Source: a bacterium (GTDB lineage: Bacteria > Verrucomicrobiota > Verrucomicrobiia > Methylacidiphilales > Verrucolacustridaceae). Taken from it: DNA of 36,420 nucleotides. This document shows, piece after piece, positions 9,263 to 16,530 of this stretch. The notes beneath the pieces were generated by a model. That model was not told the origin of the DNA and ran no database searches. It saw nothing but the letters and a program-made list of their open reading frames with translations. The position numbers were made by a program, and so were the translations under genes. Location of the stretch: positions 1 through 36,420 of the forward strand of contig RFWS01000001.1 in the NCBI GenBank assembly GCA_009921985.1, written 5' to 3'. Positions within the stretch are counted from its first letter, which is position 1. The number at the start of each line of letters is the position of its first letter.

Positions 9263-9430
9263 GTGCGCCGGGCCATCGAATGGACCGAAAAAACCCCGAA
9301 GATCCTGCCTGCCGCCGCCTGGACTTCCCTCTTGGAGGAAATGGAAAAGCGTTACCACCGACGCCGCGCCCGCCACGAAGACCTTCTTCTCGTCCGCTCT
9401 GCCGCCGCCCAAGCCCCCAAACTTCCCTAG
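9263..9430 (+). CDS. Possible small basic protein (55 residues)
   Basis: A GTG-started frame reads VRRAIEWTEKTPKILPAA, then WTSLLEEMEKRYHRRRARHE and DLLLVRSAAA, ending at the TAG at 9428. The composition (amphipathic, rich in arginine and glutamate, no odd codons) looks protein-like. It directly follows the hypothetical at 8852 in the same direction. It could be a separate small gene, or the continuation of the previous protein after another frame error. I cannot tell which, and chance is not excluded. Confidence 0.35.
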   Translation: MRRAIEWTEKTPKILPAAAWTSLLEEMEKRYHRRRARHEDLLLVRSAAAQAPKLP

Positions 9431-9510
9431 CTCAATTTTAGCCCCTCAGCCCGAGGCCTCCTACCTCCACCCTACCGAATCCAAATCCTTGCCTTAATCG
9501 AACAGCCTCC

Positions 9511-9539
9511 TTGCCCTTTCCCATTTTTTACCATAGACT
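9511..9539 (+). promoter_or_regulatory. Candidate promoter of rplU-rpmA
   Basis: TTGCCC (9511-9516), a 17-base spacer and TAGACT (9534-9539) in an AT-richer stretch. Nine bases separate the -10 box from the rplU ATG at 9549, with no ribosome-binding site between, so a near-leaderless message is predicted. Confidence 0.35.
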
Positions 9540-9548
9540 TTAAAACTT

Positions 9549-9872
9549 ATGCCGACTCTTGCCGTAATCCGTACAGGTGGAAAACAGTACAAGGTTCGCG
9601 AAGGCGATACCCTTGAGGTGGAACGCCTTGCGGGAGAACCCGGATCCTCCACGGAAATCTCCGACGTCCTTCTTCTCGCCCAAGACTCCAAGGTGCAGGT
9701 CGGCAAACCTGTGGTCTCCGGCGCCAAAGTCGTGGCCGAGGTTCTTGCCCAGGATCGCGCCCCCAAGGTCATTGCTTACAAATACCGCCGCCGGGAAGGC
9801 TATCATCGCAAGGTCGGGCACCGTCAGTCCCGTACCCGCATCAAAATCAAGGCCATCCAGGGTGGCCGTTAA
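9549..9872 (+). CDS. rplU: 50S ribosomal protein L21 (bL21)
   Basis: A 107-residue protein with the usual bL21 layout: AVIRTGGKQYKVREGDTLEV at the start, then VLAQDRAPKVIAYKYRRREG and the basic end GHRQSRTRIKIKAI. It binds 23S rRNA in the large subunit. It is followed by rpmA after 15 bases, the standard rplU-rpmA pair. The usual third member, obgE, is not here; a UvrA paralogue follows instead. Confidence 0.97.
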   Translation: MPTLAVIRTGGKQYKVREGDTLEVERLAGEPGSSTEISDVLLLAQDSKVQVGKPVVSGAKVVAEVLAQDRAPKVIAYKYRRREGYHRKVGHRQSRTRIKIKAIQGGR

Positions 9873-9887
9873 CCGGGGAGCTTAGCC

Positions 9888-10148
9888 ATGGCACATAAAA
9901 AAGGTCAGGGATCGACACGCAACGGTCGCGACAGCCACAGCCAGCGTCTTGGGGTGAAGCGGTACGGTGGACAACTCGTCCTCGCCGGTTCCATCCTCAT
10001 TCGGCAACGCGGCACCAAGTTCCACGCCGGCAACAATGTCGGCATGGGGCGCGATCACACCCTCTTCGCTCTTTCCGACGGCCATGTCCGCTTTGACCGC
10101 GGTAACCGGCGCATTCACATCGATCCCTCGCCCGCCGCGGCGGCCTAA
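9888..10148 (+). CDS. rpmA: 50S ribosomal protein L27 (bL27)
   Basis: An 86-residue protein starting MAHKKGQGSTRNGRDS, the bL27 tail that reaches the peptidyl-transferase centre, followed by RLGVKRYGGQ, GSILIRQRGTKFHAG and VGMGRDHTLFAL. There is no Firmicutes-type cleaved N-terminal extension. GGGGAG lies about seven bases before the ATG, one of the few clear ribosome-binding sites in the window. It is co-transcribed with rplU and probably with the UvrA paralogue, whose GTG lies 33 bases after this stop. Confidence 0.96.
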   Translation: MAHKKGQGSTRNGRDSHSQRLGVKRYGGQLVLAGSILIRQRGTKFHAGNNVGMGRDHTLFALSDGHVRFDRGNRRIHIDPSPAAAA

Positions 10149-10181
10149 CCCCGGCAACGCGCGGGACTGGCCGCGCCTCCC

Positions 10182-13022
10182 GTGAGCCGAACTGGCGATC
10201 TCCTGCGCATCCGCGGCGCCCGCCAGCACAACCTCGCTGGTCTCAACCTCGATATCCCCAAACACCGGCTGGTGGTCCTGACCGGCCCCTCCGGCTCGGG
10301 CAAATCCTCCCTCGCCTTCGACACTATCTACGCCGAGGGCCAACGCCGCTATCTGGAAAGCCTTTCCGCCCACGCCCGTCTTCACCTCGAACGTTTACCG
10401 GCGCCGGCGGTGGATTCTATCGAAGGCCTCTCCCCCACCCTGGCCGTCGAGCAACGCCACTCCGGCGGCACCGGCCGCTCCACGCTCGCGACTTCCACGG
10501 AAATTCACGACCACCTCCGCGTCCTTTACGCCACCAACGGTACGCCCCACGATCCCAAAACCGGCCGCCCTCTGTTGGCGTCCTCTCCCCAGCAGATCGT
10601 TGACCGTCTGTTAATCGGCCACACCGGCGCTTTTGCGGTTCTCCTTGCCCCCTTGCCGTCCGCGGATCCCGCCCGACTCAAGAAGGAGGGTTTTCTCCGA
10701 GCCCGCCGTCAGGGCAAATGGGTCGACTTATCCTCCTCGACCGAACCGGAGGCTTTGGAATTGGTCATCGACCGACTCCAGATACAAGAAACCAATCGCG
10801 CCCGGTTGACCGATTCCCTTGAGCTGGCTCTGCGCCTTGGTCAGGGTCGCGTCCTCGTCGCCTTTACCTCCGGGGATTTTTCCCAGCCCTCGGGGGTCTC
10901 CGATCTCGCCCTCTCCACCGAGGCCGAGGATCACGAAACGGGTTACCATGCTCCCCGCCTCACGCCCCGCCACTTCTCCTTCAACAGCCCGGAGGGGGCG
11001 TGCCCCGACTGCTCCGGACTCGGGGTTCGCTTGGCCCCCGACCCCACCCGGGTAGTGCCGAACCCGGAACTCTCTTTGGACAAAGGCACAATCGCACCCT
11101 GGAACCGAGCCCATCCGCGTATCCGCTCCTACTATCGGACCTTGGGCCGCGACCTCGCACGTCATCTGGGTGTCGATTCCACCACTCCGTGGTCCCGGTG
11201 GCCTGCTTCCGCACGTGATTTTCTTCTCCGCGGTTCCCAGGGTAAAGCCATCACGCTCCAAGCCACCCAAGGAGGCCGCCTTGTCCGCGAAAAAAAACCT
11301 TTCGAGGGAATCCTGCCCGAGCTCGACCGACGCATGGCCACGGCCACCTCGGAAGCCGCACGGAACCGCATCCGCCGGTTCTTCAGTCCAGGCACCTGCC
11401 CCAGTTGCCATGGCCAGCGCCTCCACCGCGATGCGCTCCTCGTCACCTTGGGCGGACCTCCCGGACGGGGTCACAGCATCTCCACCCTTTGCCAACTCTC
11501 CGTCTCGGCGGCCCGGAAATTTCTCGATCGGGTTTCCCGACCGCCCGGCCCGTCCGCCCACGCTTTTGATCCCCTTCGGCAAGCCGTGCTCCACCGACTC
11601 TCTTTTCTCGAAAAGCTGGGCCTTGGCTATCTCACCCTGGATCGACCAATGGACACCCTCTCCGGTGGCGAGGCGCGCCGGGCCCGTTTGGCCACCCAGC
11701 TGGGCGGAGGCCTGACCGGGGTTCTTTATGTCCTCGATGAACCCAGCATTGGCCTTCATCCGGTCGACCACTCCCGTCTCCTTGATCTGCTCGGCGATCT
11801 CCGCGACTTAGGAAATTCCCTGCTGGTGGTGGAACACGATGAGGAGACCCTTCGCCGCGCCGATCACTTGATTGAACTGGGACCGGGTGCCGGATCCGAG
11901 GGAGGCAAACTGGTGGCCCAAGGCACACCGAAAGACATCGCTTCCAAGGAAAACTCGCTGACGGGGGCTTTTCTCTCCGGACGCCGCCGCATCCACTTTC
12001 CGCGCCGCACTCCCCCGGCAATTGGAAAACTGGTTCTGCGTGGCGCTTCCGCCCACAACCTGAAGGGAATCGATCTGGAGATTCCGCTCGGATCCTTCAC
12101 CTGCATCACCGGCGTGAGCGGCTCGGGGAAAAGCAGCCTGATTTTCGACACGCTCGCCCCCGCCCTACAGCGGCATCTCCAGGGTCCCTCCGCCGCTCCG
12201 GAACCCGGCTCCTTCACTTCTTTGGAAGGCGCGGACCAGCTGAACCGGGCTTTGGTGATCGACCAGACCCCACTGGCCCGCCTTTCCCGCTCCAATCCCC
12301 TCACCATCCTGGGCGTCTTCGATGAACTCCGAAAACTTTTCGCTGCACTCCCAGCTTCCCGGGCCCGGGGATTCGGGCCGTCCCGCTTCAGTTTTAACGT
12401 CCAGGGCGGCCGTTGTGAAACCTGCGGGGGCCATGGGGAGGTGGCCATCCAACTTCAACTTCTTCCCGAAGCGGTCGCCCCCTGTCCAACCTGTGCCGGG
12501 TGCCGCTACAACCGCGAAACCCTTGCCATCACCTACCGGGGCCACTCCATCGCCGATGTTCTCGATCTCTCCGTCGATCGCGCGCTGCAACTGTTTCGCA
12601 CCCATCCCCAACTGGCCTCGGCTCTGGAGGCTCTCCAGCAGGTCGGACTCGGTTATCTTCCCATTGGTCAACCCGCGGATCGGCTCTCCGGGGGAGAGGC
12701 CCAGCGCGTTCGGCTCGCCACCGCCCTGGCTTCCCGCACCCGGGGCCCCTCCCTTTATTTGCTGGATGAGCCCACCACCGGACTCCACCTCACCGAGGTG
12801 GAACGCCTCCTGTCGGTTTTCTTCGCCTTGTGCGATTCCGGCCATACCCTCGTCGTCGTGGAGCACCACCCTGATGTCATTCGTCATGCCGACCATCTTG
12901 TCGACCTGGGCCCCGGAGGAGGCGAGGCCGGGGGTCGCATCGTCACCCAAGGAACCCCGCCTGAAGTCGCCCGCTGCATTGAAAGCGCCACCGGTAAAGT
13001 CCTTCGAAGTTTGACAAAATGA
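10182..13022 (+). CDS. UvrA-like ABC ATPase (excinuclease subunit A paralogue)
   Basis: 946 residues with two UvrA-type ATPase cassettes. The first has Walker A GPSGSGKSSLAFD near 35-47 and a signature and Walker B of LSGGEARRARLATQ and LYVLDEPSIGLHP. The second has GVSGSGKSSLIFD, LSGGEAQRVRLATAL and LYLLDEPTTGLHL. The C-terminal zinc module is intact (CETC at 745-748, CPTC at 768-771). The inner zinc module has only its second pair (CPDC at 274-277). Where UvrA normally has the first CxxC, this protein reads HETGYH (H251, H256). It may be a paralogue with a role other than standard excision repair, or a UvrA with altered zinc ligands. The start is GTG at 10182; its stop overlaps the next gene's start (ATGA). 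Confidence 0.9.
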   Translation: MSRTGDLLRIRGARQHNLAGLNLDIPKHRLVVLTGPSGSGKSSLAFDTIYAEGQRRYLESLSAHARLHLERLPAPAVDSIEGLSPTLAVEQRHSGGTGRSTLATSTEIHDHLRVLYATNGTPHDPKTGRPLLASSPQQIVDRLLIGHTGAFAVLLAPLPSADPARLKKEGFLRARRQGKWVDLSSSTEPEALELVIDRLQIQETNRARLTDSLELALRLGQGRVLVAFTSGDFSQPSGVSDLALSTEAEDHETGYHAPRLTPRHFSFNSPEGACPDCSGLGVRLAPDPTRVVPNPELSLDKGTIAPWNRAHPRIRSYYRTLGRDLARHLGVDSTTPWSRWPASARDFLLRGSQGKAITLQATQGGRLVREKKPFEGILPELDRRMATATSEAARNRIRRFFSPGTCPSCHGQRLHRDALLVTLGGPPGRGHSISTLCQLSVSAARKFLDRVSRPPGPSAHAFDPLRQAVLHRLSFLEKLGLGYLTLDRPMDTLSGGEARRARLATQLGGGLTGVLYVLDEPSIGLHPVDHSRLLDLLGDLRDLGNSLLVVEHDEETLRRADHLIELGPGAGSEGGKLVAQGTPKDIASKENSLTGAFLSGRRRIHFPRRTPPAIGKLVLRGASAHNLKGIDLEIPLGSFTCITGVSGSGKSSLIFDTLAPALQRHLQGPSAAPEPGSFTSLEGADQLNRALVIDQTPLARLSRSNPLTILGVFDELRKLFAALPASRARGFGPSRFSFNVQGGRCETCGGHGEVAIQLQLLPEAVAPCPTCAGCRYNRETLAITYRGHSIADVLDLSVDRALQLFRTHPQLASALEALQQVGLGYLPIGQPADRLSGGEAQRVRLATALASRTRGPSLYLLDEPTTGLHLTEVERLLSVFFALCDSGHTLVVVEHHPDVIRHADHLVDLGPGGGEAGGRIVTQGTPPEVARCIESATGKVLRSLTK

Positions 13023-15529
13023 AAGTTCCACAACCCGTCCTCACCCTACTTCTAATCCTAATTCCGGTCTCTTTTTTCAAGCTGCAAGCCGCCGAGTTGC
13101 CCAAAGATCTGCGCGTGGCCGAGGAAATGATTCGCGACGGCTTGGCTCATGATGCCGTGCCCCGCCTCCGCGGCTGGCTCCAAAAAAACGCCGCTTCTCC
13201 TCAACCCGAAGCCCAGGTTCTTTTGGCCGAGGCGTTGCTGGCGGATAGCCGTCCCACGGAGGCTCTGGCGGTCCTGCCCAAATCCGCACCGATTGAACTG
13301 ACCCACCGGGTCCTCTTGGTCCGGGCCTCGGCCCTAAATGAAGCCGGACGCTGGAAAGAGGCCTTGGCTGAATGGAAACGGATCGATTTGAACTCCCTGC
13401 CGGAGGCCCAGGCAAACCAAGCACGTTTGGGACTCGCCTCCGCCCTACTCAACGAAAACCAGCGATTGGAGGGACTCAAGGAACTGAGGCAACTGACGGA
13501 AAAGGCGGACATGGCGACCGCCGAAGCCGCCCGGATCCTTCTGGTTAAAACCCTTCTCGCAGATGGAAAGCAGGACGAGGCGGAAAAGGAATTAAACCTC
13601 ATCCAAGACAAAGCTCCGACCGCCATGCGAATGGAGGCCCGCTACTGGAAAGCTGAGATCACCGCTGCCCGGGGAAAAAGCGAGGAGGCCCGGACACTTT
13701 TCCAAAAACTGGTCGAGGAGGCGGATGGCGCCGGGCGCGATCTCTTGGCCCGGTCCTGGATCGCCATCGGCAGGATTGACCGGGCGCGGGGAAAACCGGC
13801 CGATGCCACCACCGCCCTTGAAAAGGCCCTGGATCGGGGGGGCGATCCGGAGACCTATCTCGCCGCCGCCCGGGAATACCTCGCCGCCGCCCAAGCCTCC
13901 CAGTCCCTCCCCACCGCCGCCCTGCGGTTGCGCGACTCCGTCCGCGAACGGGAAAATGACGATGAAAAACGGGGCCGCTTTGCCCCCGCCCTGCTCTTGC
14001 TGGGCTCCGCCACCTTGGAGGCCGGGAACGGCGAGGCAGCCGCTGCCGACCTCGATAATTTGATCAAAAACTATCCCGCTTCCCCGGCCGTGGCCGGTGC
14101 TCAGGTGATTCTCGCGGAGGCCCTTGCCAAACAAGGCCAAGAATCCGCCGCCCGAGACCAACTCCGGAACCTCCTGAAAAAGCCCGATCTTCCCGGAGGG
14201 GTTTTGTACCAGGCCAACTTTGCCCTTGGGGATCTCCTTCTGAAGGAAGGCAAGGCTTTCGAGTCGGCAACGGCCTACGAAACCGCGTTGAAGTCTGCCC
14301 CCACTCCCAAGGAATCCGAAGATGCCCTCTATAACGCCGCCTTGGCCACCGCGCGCATTCCTGACCCCGTCGGATTTTCCCGTTTGGAAAAATCCTTTTC
14401 CGAAAAGTTCCCGGAAAGCGACCGCCGGGCCGCCCTCGCCTTGGAACGGGGACGCATGCTCGAGTCCAAAGGAGATTCCGCCGCCAGCCGGAATGCCTTG
14501 GAGGAGGTGGCCCAGCTTCCCGGCTCGGGATCCTTCCAGGCCGAAGCGGTCTTGCGCCGGGCCAATTCCCTGCTCCGGGCGGGTAATTACCCGGAGGCCG
14601 CCACCGCCTTCGCGGATTTTGAAAAATCCTTTCCGAATTCCCCCCTGTTACCCCAGGCCCTGGCTTCCATGATCGAGGCTCAGCTTCGCGCCAAGGAACT
14701 CACGGGGACGCAGGCCCGCGCCGAATTTGCCAAAATCCTCAGCCGTTTTCCGGAAAGTACCCTGGCCCCCGCTCTTTCCTTTCAGATCGCCCAGACCCAT
14801 TACGAGGAAAAAAACCATGGGGAAGCCCTGACGGCTTTCCGTGAGATGGCCAAAAAATTCCCCAAGGATCCCCTGGCCGACAATGCCCTCTACTACGCGG
14901 GTCTCAGTGCCTTGGCTCTTGGCAACCCGGACGAGGCCATCAAACTCTTCCGTTCCCTACCGGAAAATTCACCACTTCGGACCGATGCCCGTCTGGCAGA
15001 AATTGATGCCTGCCGGGCCGGCGGTGACTACGCGGGGGGACTGCTGATCGCCAACTCACTTCTCGCCAACCGCTCTCCCGACCAGCGCGCCTGGGTGGAA
15101 ATCAGTCGTCGCCGTCTGGCCTGTGAATTTGCCCTGGGCGGGAGCGACAAAAGCAGCCTGGAGCGTTCCGTCACCACCGCGGACGGAATTCTCAAAAGCC
15201 CGGCTGCGGACGCCTCGGACAAAAACGAGGTCGGTTTCATCAAGGGCCGCTCCCTCGAGCAGCTCGGTCGGGAGGATGACGCCCTCCAGGCCTATCTCGA
15301 TGTCCTTTACGGACGTCTGGGCGCCTCCGCCACCGTCCCTTCCCAACCCGAATACCTTTGGTTTGCCCGCGCCGGCGCCGAAGCCGCCCGCATCCAGGAA
15401 AAGCGAGGCGATTTCAAGGGGGCTTTGGCGATTTATCGCATCCTTGAAAACGCCGGGGGCCCCAACCAGTCATCCTTCGCCCGAAAAATCGATGACCTCC
15501 GCAACCGCCACTTCCTCTGGTCCGAGTGA
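13019..15529 (+). CDS. Large secreted tetratricopeptide-repeat protein
   Basis: 836 residues, beginning with a signal peptide (MKVPQPVLTLLLILIPVSFF, then KLQAAE, cleavage near 25). The rest is built of helical TPR-like units, for example EAQVLLAEALLADSRPTEAL, NPDEAIKLFRSLPENSP and YPEAATAFADFEKSFPNSPL. Such proteins act as envelope or periplasmic scaffolds, related in layout to the YbgF/BamD TPR group. No catalytic domain is visible. Its ATG overlaps the UvrA paralogue's stop by four bases. The role is unknown. Confidence 0.82.
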   Translation: MKVPQPVLTLLLILIPVSFFKLQAAELPKDLRVAEEMIRDGLAHDAVPRLRGWLQKNAASPQPEAQVLLAEALLADSRPTEALAVLPKSAPIELTHRVLLVRASALNEAGRWKEALAEWKRIDLNSLPEAQANQARLGLASALLNENQRLEGLKELRQLTEKADMATAEAARILLVKTLLADGKQDEAEKELNLIQDKAPTAMRMEARYWKAEITAARGKSEEARTLFQKLVEEADGAGRDLLARSWIAIGRIDRARGKPADATTALEKALDRGGDPETYLAAAREYLAAAQASQSLPTAALRLRDSVRERENDDEKRGRFAPALLLLGSATLEAGNGEAAAADLDNLIKNYPASPAVAGAQVILAEALAKQGQESAARDQLRNLLKKPDLPGGVLYQANFALGDLLLKEGKAFESATAYETALKSAPTPKESEDALYNAALATARIPDPVGFSRLEKSFSEKFPESDRRAALALERGRMLESKGDSAASRNALEEVAQLPGSGSFQAEAVLRRANSLLRAGNYPEAATAFADFEKSFPNSPLLPQALASMIEAQLRAKELTGTQARAEFAKILSRFPESTLAPALSFQIAQTHYEEKNHGEALTAFREMAKKFPKDPLADNALYYAGLSALALGNPDEAIKLFRSLPENSPLRTDARLAEIDACRAGGDYAGGLLIANSLLANRSPDQRAWVEISRRRLACEFALGGSDKSSLERSVTTADGILKSPAADASDKNEVGFIKGRSLEQLGREDDALQAYLDVLYGRLGASATVPSQPEYLWFARAGAEAARIQEKRGDFKGALAIYRILENAGGPNQSSFARKIDDLRNRHFLWSE

Positions 15530-15603
15530 GCAGTTTTTTATTCAAGTTTTTCTTAATTTTCTACCATCTCGCTTTTTAGGTCTGTTTTTATTAAATTTTG
15601 TCC
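15530..15603. promoter_or_regulatory. AT-rich spacer before hpnC with likely promoter
   Basis: This 74-base gap is markedly T-rich in an otherwise GC-rich window. TATTAA (15589-15594) sits nine bases before the hpnC ATG, at the distance seen for other -10 boxes here. No good -35 box stands at 16-17 bases, so the promoter call is tentative. No ribosome-binding site precedes the ATG. Confidence 0.35.
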
Positions 15604-16530
15604 ATGTCGATGGATGAAGTCCTGTTCCTTGAGAAAAGTCGGCCTGACTCCAATCCCTACTCCGCCTGCACCCGTTTGGCCCGCGAACATTACGAGAACT
15701 TCCCCGTTGGCCGGTTGGTTCCCAAGAAACTCCGGCCCCATGTCCACGCCGTCTACGCCTTCGCCCGTGTCGCCGACGACCTGGCCGACGAGGGCTACGC
15801 CGATCCCCGACTACGCGAGGCTGCTCCTTCCGCCCCTACCGAGGCGGAACGCCTCGCCGTCTTTCGCAATTACCGCCAAGCCTGGCAAAACGCCCTAGCC
15901 GGAAAACCCTACGACAACCAGTACGAATGGATTTTTCATCCCCTGCTCCGCACCAAGGAGGAGTTCAACCTGCCCGACTCCCTTTTTCTCGATCTCCTCA
16001 GCGCATTTGAACAGGACATCCTCAAACGCCGTTATGAGGACTTCCCCTCCGTTCTCGACTACTGCCACCGAAGCGCCAACCCGATCGGCCGCCTCGTTCT
16101 CCTACTCCACGGCTACCGGGAAGAAGAGTTGGCCCAACTGTCCGACGCGATCTGCACCGCCCTGCAGTTGGCTAACTTCTGGCAGGATGTCTCCGTCGAT
16201 CTCGGCAAGGACCGCATTTACATCCCTCAGGTGGATCTCCGCCGCTTCGACGTCCCCGAAGCCGACCTTTTTACGGGCAACGCCTCGCCCAACTTCCGTA
16301 ACTGCCTTCGTTACCAGGTGGAACGGGCCTGGGATCTATTTCGCCAAGGCGAACCTCTTCCTTCCAAGCTGAAGCGTCCCCTCTCTTGGGAAATCCGGCT
16401 TACCTGGCTGGGCGGAACGAAAATCCTTCAGAAGATCGAGCAGCAGAAGTACGACACCCTGAACCGCCGACCCGTTATCTCAAAAGGCAATTTCCTCACC
16501 CTCGGCCTGCAGGCCTTTCTCGGCGGATGA
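15604..16530 (+). CDS. hpnC: HpnC, squalene synthase family protein
   Basis: About 308 residues of the head-to-head prenyl synthase fold. HpnC converts presqualene diphosphate to hydroxysqualene. The first aspartate motif is DDLAD at residues 58-62 (AFARVADDLADEG). The second is in ANFWQDVSVDLGKDRIYIP, with the typical HpnC N-F-W-Q-D-V. HRSANPIGRLVLLL lies between them. I use the ATG at 15604; a TTG at 15598 and an ATG at 15610 are close alternatives. The stop overlaps the hpnD-hpnE start as ATGA, indicating translational coupling. Confidence 0.92.
   Translation: MSMDEVLFLEKSRPDSNPYSACTRLAREHYENFPVGRLVPKKLRPHVHAVYAFARVADDLADEGYADPRLREAAPSAPTEAERLAVFRNYRQAWQNALAGKPYDNQYEWIFHPLLRTKEEFNLPDSLFLDLLSAFEQDILKRRYEDFPSVLDYCHRSANPIGRLVLLLHGYREEELAQLSDAICTALQLANFWQDVSVDLGKDRIYIPQVDLRRFDVPEADLFTGNASPNFRNCLRYQVERAWDLFRQGEPLPSKLKRPLSWEIRLTWLGGTKILQKIEQQKYDTLNRRPVISKGNFLTLGLQAFLGG

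Noticed and set aside
16386..16526. 47-codon upstream extension of the hpnD-hpnE fusion
   Set aside because: It lies inside hpnC in another frame; the ATG at 16527 fits the ATGA overlap and the HpnD domain start.
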